Shown here: one piece after another, positions 1-9,073 of the stretch
How the letters are laid out: each line of letters starts with the position of its first letter
Numbering within the stretch: position 1 is the stretch's first letter
From: CAVSSX01 sp963730735
Lineage (GTDB): Bacteria; Actinomycetota; Acidimicrobiia; Acidimicrobiales; RAAP-2
Length of the DNA stretch: 64,000 bases
NCBI GenBank assembly: GCA_963730735.1
Contig: CAVSSX010000007.1
Coordinates: forward strand, 62,001-126,000
Reading direction: 5' to 3'
Translations under genes and position numbers: made by a program
Notes under the pieces: model-generated
Database searches by the model: none
The model's input: only the letters and a program-made list of their open reading frames with translations
Told to the model about the DNA's origin: nothing

Positions 1-1
1 C

Positions 2-2794
2 CATCTCGCCCTGTTCTATGCGGACTTGGGCTATGCCGAGGCAAGCCGGTTGGCGGCGGCCGGCATTCCCGCAGCGTCCATGCGTCTGTTAAGCGAAATG
101 CACGCCCGCGTTCGCACCGGGCATTTGCACATCGATCGCGGCGAATATCGCGACCGCCATCCAAGTTCTTGACGGCTTGGTCGATCTCTTGAAGCGCGGC
201 ATCTCCTGCGGCGCGCTGCTCGATCCCTGGAATATCTTGGGGTTCCAGGGCCTGTTCCCTCTTTCGTCGGCCCGCGAAGACAGCATTCGCGATACACGCG
301 TGGAGGAGCTGGTCGAATTGCTCGACGCCATTTTTCACGTTTGTGCGCGACTCATGGCGGAGATGGCCGCCGCCGGTCAATTGGCGGGTACGCAGACGGT
401 TCGCGCTTTGCTTCAGCAGCTTGCCCAGTGGTGGGATCGTTTCGCCACGGTGGAAGTCGCCGATGTGCGCCGGTTGCACGGCGGCGAAATTGTCGCTTCC
501 ACCGATCATCTCGCCACAACCTTGGCGCTGTGGCACGAACGGGGTGAAACCGCGGCCGACCTCGCGTTTTGGCGCGATCATCTCGACGGTTTCCAGACGC
601 CGAAGGCGTTTGCCCAGGTAGTCGAAGCACTGCTGCGCAAGCAAGATTATCGAGCGGCGATGGCCCTGCTCATGAACTGGTTAGGGAATGCGGAGAGCGT
701 TTCGCTCGAGGAGGACGGTTTTTCCTTTCATGCCCTGGCGATTCGCTGGATGTGGAACTGCACCCGGACCGCCCCGACCGCTTCGACCGAGACTTGGCCG
801 TTGGTTGTGCGTTTTCTCGATTATCTAGAGGCCAACGCCGAAGATTTCTGGCAAGTGCCTGCGCTGTTTCAAGACGACGCCGTTCCACCCGATCTTGCCG
901 ATCCCGACGAAGACATTTTTGATGCGGCCTACGAGGGAGTCACTTTTCAGGATAGCGCCGACGACGATCAAGAAGGAAGCGTCCTGGAGGGAAGTCCCGA
1001 AGCCGAGCGATCCGATCTGGAAGCCGAAGCCGAACGATTGGGACCGCGACTGCGTCTTCCTGAGCACCTCCGCCCGGCTGTGGCAGCTCGCAGCACGTCT
1101 AGATGCCGGCGTCCGATTGACAAGAAACGCCGCGAAACCTTGACGGCCTGGCTATCGGCGGCGCAGCAGCGTCTTGCGCAGCTCGGCAAACTGCTCGACA
1201 CTTTGCAGGCGCTTCCCGTTCCGTTGCCTCTGAGTTCTTATGAATCGCTGGTCGAATACGATCGCCGGCACACCGTCAAGGAACAGTTGCTTTACCTGGC
1301 TCTGGCATCGGCACTCGATACCTGGAACGCGTGTTTGGCCTTGGCAGGCGCGGTTGAGGGAATCGGATCTCGAACTGGGGAGAACCCAGACGCCGAACTC
1401 CCCTGGCAAGCCGAAGCCGTTGCGCGGAGCAGGCCTTGCTCCGCGGCGAACGCGAGAAGGCGGCCGAAAAGTTAGCGTCGTTCATGGACAAATTTCAGGG
1501 TGAGCGGCTCTTGTATACGGCGTTGGCCGACGGCGGCGAGCCAAGACTCATCCTTCGCGCTCGGCTTGCTCAATCGCTCTTGCGGCGTTTGGCACTGGCG
1601 CTACCCCGGTTGGGACTGATTCGCGAAACGTTTCATCTCTTGAAGATGGTTCAGGTCCTCTGAGCAGACTCACGCCGGCGGTCGCAAAGGCATCACAGAA
1701 TTCAACGAGCTTTTCCGGGCCGCCTATCAAGGGACGGTCGAAGCGGCTCTCGCAAGCATCTTGACGGGAGTTCCAGACGACATCGACGTCATCGGCTTAT
1801 TTGAAGGACTGACGCGGCCTTTCCTGCAGATGTGGATCGATCACAGTCAAACATTACAGCTCTCGGCCATGGAGAGCTTTCAGAGCGATGACGACTTTGC
1901 CCCTCTGGCTGCGTTCGTACAGCAATATGGGGGAGAACTCTTCCACGCAAAATTTCTGACGCTGGCCAACCTTCGAGGCATTCTGCACCGGGGAGTGGAC
2001 GCCTATCTCGACTCCCTAGGTGAGAGCGAAGAGTCTTCTGGCCCCGCGCTTGGTTCGCGACCTGGGAAGCAAACTGCGCCGCGACGACGCCGTGCGCCTG
2101 GATCAGTGTCGTTTTGCTGGCGATTGTCGAGAATTACGAAGAATACAAGGACTACAACACCACCACGCCCCAGTCGGACTACGGCGAGAATCTCCATCTC
2201 CTGCTCGATTTTCTCCGTCTCAAGGCCGCCTACGATCGCCAGGCCTGGCGGCTCAAGCCTCTGTTCCTGGCTCACGGAACGCTGGCTCGCAAGGGACAGG
2301 CTGCGCTTCGCACTGGCCTGGCAGAGCGCCTTCGCCGGCCTTACGGAGGAATTGAGCGCCCGATTCATCGAGCGCTTGAGCTACCTGGAACAGAAACATG
2401 GCATCCGGCTGCGTACTGTAGCCGACCGCATCGGCGAGCAGTTCACGCGACCCCTGGCTTTGGACCGCGTCTGCGCTCTGGTGGAGCCCGCCATGGTTGC
2501 TGCCGGGCCGGACGGCGCTAGTCCCGCTTTAGACGCGCTGACCGCCGCCATCGAACCGCTGGCCAGCAACCCCAGCGGAGTGGGGCTCGATGTGCCTCAT
2601 TGGCTCAGGCGTCTGGAAGCCGAGGTGGAGCGGATTCGCGGCGCGCGACTCACGCCGGCACGCTCCCAGAGGACACCCTTCGTGTGCCTCGCGCGGTCCT
2701 AACGATCGAGGAGTTGCGCCGGCAACTCGAATCGTGGGACACGCCATTGCTCGGCCAGCCGCCGCCTTCTACGAGCGAGGCGACTGAAACCTGA
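2..2794 (+). CDS. Large unrecognised planctomycete-type protein, 5' partial, multiply frameshifted
   Basis: Coding sense continues over the whole span but hops between frames near 148, 1430, 1660, 2035-2110, 2270 and 2660. At 148, removing one base turns GEYRDR into GEYATAIQVLDG, which joins smoothly to the next segment. The product is Leu/Ala/Glu-rich, probably helical, with an acidic stretch at about 890-1040, and ends in LTIEELRRQLESWDTPLLG. I recognise no domain, signal peptide or membrane segment. The window opens inside the gene. Base composition matches the protease genes downstream, not the actinobacterial remainder. The many frame changes look like indel errors, though a decaying gene cannot be excluded. 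Confidence 0.55.
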
Positions 2795-2904
2795 TCGAAT
2801 TGGTGGCGGTATAGCTAGCAGGACATGCTAAACTAAATGAGCAGTTTCGATTCATCTACTTTGACAGGCGCATCGCTTATTTCTTTCACCGCGAGATTAG
2901 CACC

Positions 2905-3748
2905 ATGCACGTACTCTTGGCCGCCTTGGCCATTGTCTGGCTTCCGAACCCCGTGCGGCCGGATGTGCCTGCCAAGCCGGCGGCGAAGGTTTATCAGGTG
3001 CCCTATCGACTCACCAACACCAATCACGTCTTGGTGCGCGCCAAAATCAACGGTACTGGTCCGTACAACTTCATCCTGGACACGGGCGCCCCGGCTTTAT
3101 TCATTTCTCCAGAGATCTGCGAAAAACTGGGAATCAAAGCCAACGCACAGGGTTGGGGCAAAATCCCTTCGTTCGAGATCGAAGGGCGTGTGCCCGTCAA
3201 GGACGCTCGCGCCCGCATCGAAACACCCTTCCAATTAGAGGGAATGAACGGCTTAGGTTTAGCCGGCGCCGAACTGCATGGAATCATTGGCTACACCGTC
3301 TTGGCTCAATTCCGCCTCGAGTTCGATTTCACGCGGAACAAGATGGGCTGGACGCCGCTCGACTACAAGCCCCCTCAGCCGGAAGGGCTCGGCAAAGACG
3401 GCACGCCGGCAGGACTGAATGCCCTGGGCATGGTCATGAAAATCATGGGTGGTCTTCTGGGCAAGCGCCCCGAGCCGGTAGTTGTCCTGCGGGGATTCTG
3501 GGGCGTGGCTCTGGAGGATGCCGCCCAGGGAGTGACCGTCACCATGTTGTTGAATCAAGGACCTGCCGCGGAAGCGGGACTGCAGGTTGGCGATAAGATT
3601 GTCAAAGTCGGGGGCGTCAGCGTCGCCAACTTAGAGGCCCTGAAGACACAGGCCGCCAAGAAATCTACGCGCCGAAATAATCCCGCTTACCATCGTCCGG
3701 GGCGGAGAGAACAAGACCATTAGCCTGCGCACGGGAAGGGGCCTTTAA
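2905..3748 (+). CDS. Retropepsin-like aspartyl protease with C-terminal PDZ domain (frameshift near the end)
   Basis: The N-terminus is a short hydrophobic secretion signal (MHVLLAALAIVWL). It is followed by a single aspartyl protease domain with the catalytic motif FILDTGA at residues ~57-63, and a C-terminal PDZ domain (GPAAEAGLQVGDKIVKVGG). Single-domain clan AA proteases joined to PDZ are common as secreted or periplasmic proteins in Planctomycetes. A frame change near 3670 hides the true C-terminus: the following frame reads IIPLTIVRGGENKTISLRTG, a normal last PDZ strand, and stops at 3746-3748, two bases before the next ATG. It is the first of two tandem homologues and probably co-transcribed with the next two genes. 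The substrate is unknown. Confidence 0.8.
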
Positions 3749-3750
3749 CC

Positions 3751-4584
3751 ATGCGAACTCTTTCTGCTCTCGTCCTGGGAATCAGCGTGGCGGCCTGCCC
3801 TGCGGTTCGTGCCGACACCCCGGCGGAAGCCCCGGTCAAAGTGCCGTTTGAGATGTTGGTCACCCGGCACATTGCCGTAAAAATCAAAATAAATGGCAAA
3901 GGGCCATACCGGGTGATTTTCGACACCGGCGCGCCGATCACCTTGATTAGCAGCAAAGTCGCCAAAGAATCAGGCATCGCCAAGGATACGGGCAGTTCGT
4001 TTTTCGGCCTGGGAAGCATGTTTGGCGGCGTCACGCCGATCAAAGTCAAGTCGTTCCGAGTCGGCGATCTCGAAGCCAAGAATGTAAACGTCATCGTGAT
4101 GGATCATCCAACAGTTGAAGTGTTGGCGTCGGTCTTGGGGCCTCTCGAAGGGATCGTGGGCTTTCCGTTTTTCGCTCACTACAAAATGACGCTCGATTAT
4201 CAGGCCAAAGAGCTGACGTTTACTCCCAACGGATATGAGCCGAAAGACGCGCTCGAATTGATGATGGATACGATAATGAACCAGAAGAAACCCGAACCGC
4301 GGCGATTGGCCCCCGGCGGCCTGTGGGGATTCCAAATTGCCAAGGAACAGAACGACGAAAAAGCGGGCGTTAACATCACGGAAGTAGCCAAAGACGGCCC
4401 CGCCGCCAAGGCTGGACTCCGAGCTGGCGACCGCCTGCTCGTTCTCGATGATCGCTGGACGGACTCGATCAATGATTGCTATGCTGCAGCCAGTGAAGCG
4501 CCGGCCGGTGTAGAAGTCGTCGTGCTGATTCAACGCGACGGCGTCGAAAAAGAGATCAAAGTCAAGCCGGTCAAGGGGTTGTGA
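3751..4584 (+). CDS. Retropepsin-like aspartyl protease with C-terminal PDZ domain
   Basis: This is an intact 277-residue paralogue of the preceding gene and follows its stop by two bases. Residues 1-21 form a signal peptide ending ...CPAVRA. The catalytic motif is VIFDTGAP at residues ~55-62, and the PDZ domain covers about residues 205-270 (DGPAAKAGLRAGDRLLVLDD). The length and domain order are usual for the secreted planctomycete aspartyl protease/PDZ family. The spacing implies one operon with the upstream protease and the redoxin gene just after it. The substrate is unknown; a role in cell-envelope protein processing is only inferred from family and export signal. Confidence 0.85.
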   Translation: MRTLSALVLGISVAACPAVRADTPAEAPVKVPFEMLVTRHIAVKIKINGKGPYRVIFDTGAPITLISSKVAKESGIAKDTGSSFFGLGSMFGGVTPIKVKSFRVGDLEAKNVNVIVMDHPTVEVLASVLGPLEGIVGFPFFAHYKMTLDYQAKELTFTPNGYEPKDALELMMDTIMNQKKPEPRRLAPGGLWGFQIAKEQNDEKAGVNITEVAKDGPAAKAGLRAGDRLLVLDDRWTDSINDCYAAASEAPAGVEVVVLIQRDGVEKEIKVKPVKGL

Positions 4585-4595
4585 GGATCGTGTTG

Positions 4596-5540
4596 ATGAA
4601 GAAGATTGTTTCCGTGTTCGGACTAATCGGCGTTTTGTCTGCTGCATTGTCATCCGCTCCTGCAGCCGACAAGTCTACGCCGGTCCTCGGACGGAAAATC
4701 GCTGATTTCAGCTTGCCCGATGCCGCCGGCGTTGCCGTCGAATCGGGCAAATTCAAGGATGCCAAGGCATTTGTGGTCGTTTTCGTCGGCACGGAATGCC
4801 CCATCAGCAACGCTTACCTGCCTAGACTGGCCGAGCTGTCAAAACAGTACGCTTCGCGGGGTGTCCAGTTTCTTGCCATCAACGCGAATCGCCAGGATAC
4901 TCCTGCCAAGGTAGCCCAACACGCCAAGGAATATAGCTTGCCCTTCCCGGTCCTGAAGGATGCCGGCAATCGCATCGCAGATCTATTTGGAGCGCAGAGA
5001 ACGCCGACCGCCTTCGTGCTGGATGCTCAGCGCATTATTCGCTATGACGGCCGCATCGACGATCAATTTGGCTCCGGCTTCAAACGCTCGGCGCCTACTC
5101 GTCACGACCTCACCAGCGCACTGGACGAGCTTCTAACCGGCAAGGAAATCACCCAAGCCGAAACGCAGGTCATGGGCTGCTTCATAGGCCGCGTGCCCAA
5201 GGTCAAGAGCGGCGGCGAGATCACCTACGCCCGTCAGGTGTCACGAATCCTCCAGCAGAATTGCCAAGAATGCCATCGCGCAGGCCAAATTGGGCCCATG
5301 TCGCTTGCCAGCTACGACGATGCCGTCGCTTGGTCGGAGACCATTCGCGAAGTGCTGCAAGACGGCCGAATGCCGCCGTGGTTCGCGGATCCGCGCTTTG
5401 GCCATTTCGCCAACGATCGCAGCTTGAGCAGCGCCGATCGCACCACACTCGTGACCTGGATCGACTCGGGCATGGCGCGTGGCGAAGAGAAAGACATGCC
5501 GCCGGCGCGGGTTTTCGAATCTAGCTGGACTATTGGAAAG
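4596..5540 (+). CDS. Redoxin / cytochrome-c domain protein, 3' truncated at the assembly joint
   Basis: ATG 4596 gives a clean signal peptide (MKKIVSVFGLIGVLSAALSS); the overlapping GTG at 4581 is less likely. Residues ~32-180 are a thioredoxin-fold redoxin domain with CPIS (Cys68) where thioredoxins have CxxC, a known planctomycete variant. Around residue 223 follows a c-type haem motif, CQECH, in a domain preceded by EITYARQVSRILQQN. These proteins usually continue with a long C-terminal domain after a WTIGKPD-like stretch. Here the sequence stops being related right after SSWTIGK, where GC-rich actinobacterial DNA starts; the open frame beyond is accidental. It is probably an exported redox protein. 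Partner and substrate are unknown. Confidence 0.8.
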
Positions 5541-5545
5541 GCCCG
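5536..5545. other. Junction between planctomycete-like and actinobacterial sequence
   Basis: Up to about 5538 the plus strand encodes a typical redoxin/cytochrome protein ending SSWTIGK. From about 5543 the minus strand encodes the first ~45 residues of glutamyl-tRNA reductase, ending RVNLQES just where the conserved STC.RTE segment should follow. Both genes are cut at the same place, and base composition and gene type change at once. No transposase, integrase, repeat or tRNA lies here. This favours an assembly or library chimera over a natural insertion. Confidence 0.8.
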
Positions 5546-5675
5546 ACTCCTGGAGGTTCACGCGGTCGCGCAGCGTCCCGAGCACCTTGGGCACGTCGGC
5601 GTCGCCGACCGACACCCGCTCGAGGAGGTCGAGCGGGGCCTGGTGATGTTCGAGACCTACGACGACAACGGACAA
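5541..5675 (-). CDS. hemA: Glutamyl-tRNA reductase, N-terminal fragment
   Basis: The first ~45 residues (SVVVVGLEHHQAPLDLLERV) match the N-terminus of glutamyl-tRNA reductase, the NADPH enzyme that makes glutamate-1-semialdehyde from Glu-tRNA for tetrapyrrole synthesis. The start is TTG at 5675 with a GGGAGG ribosome site about 11 nt upstream; no ATG or GTG lies near in frame. The gene follows rex in the same direction, the usual actinobacterial rex-hemA order, which supports the call. All catalytic parts, including the active-site Cys region and NADPH domain, are missing because the sequence switches to unrelated DNA at ~5540. Confidence 0.8.
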
Positions 5676-5738
5676 CGGGCCGGACGCCTCCCTGGGGTGA
5701 ACCCGGTTGGACCGGCCGCCGTGCGGACCGGGTGCCGG

Positions 5739-6649
5739 TCACTCAACCTTCTCGGTGCGGTCGGGACAGTCCCGTCCGCCCCGACAAAGCATTCTACGTC
5801 GGCGCCGCCGACACCATTCCGGCCCCCGACGACGGCGGGTCAGTTGATGGCCGGCGGCCGAGAGGCCCCACCCGATCCGAGCCGCGGCGGCTCGGCGCCG
5901 ACCGGGCCGACGGGCTCGGAACTGGGCCTGGCGCCGAAACTCGTAGAAGCTCATGACCTGGAGCTCGATCGAGAGGTCGACGTAGCGCAGCAGGACGTCG
6001 GCTGGAACGGACAGCACCCGCGGGGCGAAGTTCAGGATCGAGCGCACTCCGATCGACACCAGCAGGTCGGCGACGTCCTGGGCGGCGGGGCCGGGGTGGT
6101 ATGCCCCGATCGACGGGGGCTCCCGCCGGGCGAAGTCGGCCAGCGCGGCCACGTCCAGGACGGGCACCGAGCGGACGACCTCGCCGATGACGTCCGGGTC
6201 GGCGTCGAAGAGCGCGGTGACCCGGAAGCCCCGGGACAGAAGCCCTCGGAGTTCACCAGGGCCCGGCCGAGGTTCCCGATGCCGATGATCACCACCGGCC
6301 AGTCCTGGTCGACCCCGAGCGCCCGGTCGATCGGGAGCGCAGGAAGGCGACGTCGTAGCCCGTCCCCCGGGTGCCGAAGGAGCCCAACAGGGACAGGTCC
6401 TTGCGGACCTTGGCCGCATTCACCCGGGCCAGGCCGGCCAATCGCTCCGGGAGACGTGCCCACCCCGGTCCGCAGCAGCTCGGAGAGGATGCGCTGGTAC
6501 ACGGGCAACCGGACGACGGTGGCCTCGGGGATCCGCCGGCGGTTGGGGTCGGGCCGGGCCCCGGGACCGGGCACCGACGGGCCCGGGGCGACGTCGGGCC
6601 CGCCCACCACTCCCGCCTCGTCATCCCCCACCTCGGCACCCCCCTCCAT
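5739..6649 (-). CDS. rex: Redox-sensing transcriptional repressor Rex (frameshifted)
   Basis: Rex represses respiratory and fermentative genes and leaves DNA when NADH binds. The protein is spread over three frames: the winged-helix N-terminus (IPEATVVRLPVYQRIL), then VNAAKVRKDLSLLGSFGTRG, the Rossmann glycine motif (VVIIGIGNLGRAL), and the C-terminal part (LFDADPDVIGEVV through LSIELQVMSFYEFRRQAQF). Frame changes fall near 6455, 6335 and 6245. ATG 6649 is taken as start. Residues after about 5930 are Arg-rich and unlike the family, so another shift may hide the real stop. The gene lies upstream of hemA as in other Actinobacteria. The order of conserved segments is complete, so indel errors are likelier than a pseudogene. 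Confidence 0.75.
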
Positions 6650-6670
6650 CGGCCCCCCGTCCGCCGTCCG

Positions 6671-7622
6671 TTACCCGAGCGGTCGCTCGGCCAGCTCGAT
6701 CACGTCGTCGACCGCCACCCCGAGGGCGGTCGCCGCCGACCCCTCGCGGACCACCACCGCCAGGCGCCCGTTGGCGTCGGTCAGCACGCCCAGCTCACCC
6801 GGTTCGAGGTCGCCGAACACCGCCACCACCCGGGCGTCGGCGCCCGCCGTGGCCCACGACGACCCCCGCCCCACCGGGGTCAGGACGACCCGCCGGTCGC
6901 CCCCGAGGTCGACCCCGGCGGAGGCGTGACCACCGAACACCGACGCCCGGTCGCGGCCCTCGGCGGGGGCGGCGAGCTGCAGGTTGCCGAACCGATCGAC
7001 CCAGGTCACGGCGGCCCGGATGGCCAGCCCGCCGTCGGGGAGGACCCGCTGCTCGAGTACGGGCGGGTCGAGCCGGTAGAGGGAGCCGGGGTCGACCGCG
7101 GGCCCCGAGCTGGTGGAGCTCGGTGCCCGAACACAGGTCGGCCACCGCCGGGGCGAACACGTCGCGACCGTCGAAGGTCCGGGCCGAGCCGGGCCCGGGC
7201 GGCGCCAGCTCGACGGCGGCGGCCACACCACCGAGCAGCTCGGCCGCCGCCACCAACAGGCCGTTGTCCGGGCCCACCAGCCATCTCGGACCGGTATCGC
7301 CCGCCGTTTCGAGGACCACCGCCCGCCGCCCGCCGCCCACCCCGGGGTCGACCACCGCCAGGACCACACCGGGTCCGAGGTGCGGCACGGCCCGCACGAG
7401 CATGGCCGAGCCGGCGGCGACGTCGAACGGCGCCACGGCGTGCGAGAGGTCGAGCACCACCGCCGCCGGGGCCAACCGACGCAGGACGGCATGGACCACG
7501 CCGACGAACTCGTCCTCGGTGCCGTAGTCCGACAGGAAGAAGACGGTGTCGGGACCTGGCGCGGGCGCCACGATCGGGGGTCCGGTCGTCGGCCCGGGTG
7601 CCGCCTGGTCTGCCTGGGTCAT
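6671..7622 (-). CDS. SAM hydrolase (adenosine-forming), DUF62 family (one frameshift)
   Basis: This family includes S-adenosylmethionine hydroxide adenosyltransferase and the fluorinases/chlorinases; bacterial housekeeping members hydrolyse SAM to adenosine and methionine. Family segments seen are FFLSDYGTEDEFVGVVHAVL, LAVVDPGVGGGRRAVV, LVGPDNGLL, and in the C-terminal barrel TWVDRFGNLQLA. The reading frame changes near 7108: the first frame ends DLCSGTELHQLG and the next continues PAVDPGSLYRLDPPVLEQ, with no residues evidently lost. Halogenase-specific residues cannot be judged here. It sits in a row of minus-strand housekeeping genes between rex and proC. Confidence 0.8.
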
Positions 7623-7703
7623 CGGTGCGGACTCCCCTCTGCGGACTGGGACGTTACGTCGTGGGGCGCCGATCGGTAAAGGGGATCCCCGGCGCCCGGT
7701 CGG

Positions 7704-8510
7704 TCAGCGACCGAGCTGGCGCGACCGTTCGGCGGCCGAGGCCACTGCCTCGAGGAAGGCCGAGCGGACCGCCCGGGCCTCGAGCGCCCGGAGGCCGGCA
7801 GCCGTCGTCCCGCCGGGTGACGTCACCGCCGCCCGCAGGGTCTCGGGCTCGTCACCGGACTCGGCGAGCAGCCGGGACGAACCGAGCATCGTCTGGACGA
7901 CCAGCTCCCGACTGACCTCCCGGGGCAGTCCCGACAGCACGCCAGCCTCGATCATCGCCTCGGCCACCAAGAACAGGTAGGCGGGACCCGAGCCCGAGAC
8001 GGCGGCGACGGCATCGAGGTATCGCTCGGGCAGGCGCAGGACGACACCCACGGCCGACAGGATGCTCTCGGCCCAGGCCAGGTCGGCCGACGTGGCGTGG
8101 CTCCCCCCGGAGATGGCGCTCATCGCCGCCCCGATGAGGGCGGGGGTGTTCGGCATGGCCCGCACGACCGACGACCCGTCGGGCAGGCACGCCTCGAGCC
8201 GGGTCGAGGGCAGGCCGACGACCACCGAGAGGACCCGGGTGATGCCGACGGCGCCGAGCGTCCGGCACACCGCCTCAGCGACGTCGGGCTTGACGGCCAG
8301 CAGGGCGCCGCCCTCGGGGTCGACCGTGTCGGGGGCGGCGGCACCGACGACCGTCACGCCCGGGAAGGTGCGGGCCAACTCGTCGCGCCGTTCGGGGACC
8401 ACCTCGGCCAGGGCCAACTCGCCCGGCTCGGCCCACCCTGCGCTCAGCAACCCGGCCACGAGGGCCGACCCCAGCTTCCCACCACCCACGATCAGCAACT
8501 TTGCGGCCAT
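7704..8510 (-). CDS. proC: Pyrroline-5-carboxylate reductase
   Basis: This enzyme reduces 1-pyrroline-5-carboxylate to proline with NAD(P)H, the last step of proline synthesis, in the cytoplasm. The 268-residue product begins with a Rossmann fold (LLIVGGGKLGSALVAGL), carries the family block VRAMPNTPALIG, and has the C-terminal dimerisation/active-site signature AVSGSGPAYLFLVAEAM followed by LRAAVTSPGGTTAAGL. Length and motif order are normal for ProC. ATG 8510 starts the glycine-rich strand at the expected distance. The gene is intact and has its own short upstream gap. Confidence 0.95.
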   Translation of the reverse strand: MAAKLLIVGGGKLGSALVAGLLSAGWAEPGELALAEVVPERRDELARTFPGVTVVGAAAPDTVDPEGGALLAVKPDVAEAVCRTLGAVGITRVLSVVVGLPSTRLEACLPDGSSVVRAMPNTPALIGAAMSAISGGSHATSADLAWAESILSAVGVVLRLPERYLDAVAAVSGSGPAYLFLVAEAMIEAGVLSGLPREVSRELVVQTMLGSSRLLAESGDEPETLRAAVTSPGGTTAAGLRALEARAVRSAFLEAVASAAERSRQLGR

Positions 8511-8559
8511 GGCCGACCACGCTACCGGGCAGGACCCCGGCGCCCGGGGTGCCGGTCGC

Positions 8560-9051
8560 TCAGCGGCGGGGGCGGCGCCGGTAGACGTCCGGATAGCCGA
8601 AGGTCATCGCCGTCGGGAAGTGGTCGTCGACGTACAGGAGCGTCGATCCGGCGATCCGGTCGAGCTCGTCGTCGTCGACCTGGGAGGCCGGCACCCGGCC
8701 GACCAGGTAGACGGCATCCTCGTTGCCGAGGCAGAACGCCATGCCGTAGAGGTCGGCGTTCCGGCGCAGCAGGTAGGCATAGGTCTCGGCGTGGTTGGCC
8801 TCGGGGGCCGGCATGAACTGGACCTCGTGGTGCAGGGTCCGCTGCTGGAGGGTGAGCCAGACGGTGATGAAGTCCTTCTCCTCGCCCTTGAACCGCAGGT
8901 ACCAGCGGTAGGAGGCCGTGCGATCGGTGACCTCCTGGCGCTCGGCGGCCACCAGGGCGCTCTCGAGGGCGAGGGTCCGTTCCACCCAGGCGTCGATACA
9001 GGCCACGGCGGCCGCCATCTCCTCGTCCTCGGGCAGGCCGACGACGGGCAC
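8560..9051 (-). CDS. YbjN-domain protein linked to mshA
   Basis: A 163-residue soluble protein with the YbjN/type III chaperone-like fold: an N-terminal helix (AAAVACIDAWVERTLALE), then strands including YRWYLRFKGEEKDFITVWL and LHHEVQFMPAPEANHAETYA. No signal or membrane segment is visible. GTG 9051 starts 22 nt after the mshA stop, so the two are probably one transcript. Mycobacteria have the same mshA-YbjN neighbourhood (Rv0486/Rv0487), a conserved linkage of unknown meaning. The molecular role is not established; a chaperone-like or regulatory partner in thiol metabolism would be speculation. Confidence 0.8.
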   Translation of the reverse strand: MPVVGLPEDEEMAAAVACIDAWVERTLALESALVAAERQEVTDRTASYRWYLRFKGEEKDFITVWLTLQQRTLHHEVQFMPAPEANHAETYAYLLRRNADLYGMAFCLGNEDAVYLVGRVPASQVDDDELDRIAGSTLLYVDDHFPTAMTFGYPDVYRRRPRR

Positions 9052-9073
9052 GCTCAGTCGCCCGCCACGCCGG

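Noticed and set aside
5530..5560. Horizontal transfer or insertion site at the composition change
   Set aside because: No integrase, transposase, target duplication or tRNA end; two genes are truncated at once, which fits a chimera better.
5541..6929. Continuation of the redoxin open frame for ~460 more residues
   Set aside because: The added part is Arg/Pro/Gly-rich and antisense to hemA and rex; it is an accidental frame in GC-rich DNA past the junction.
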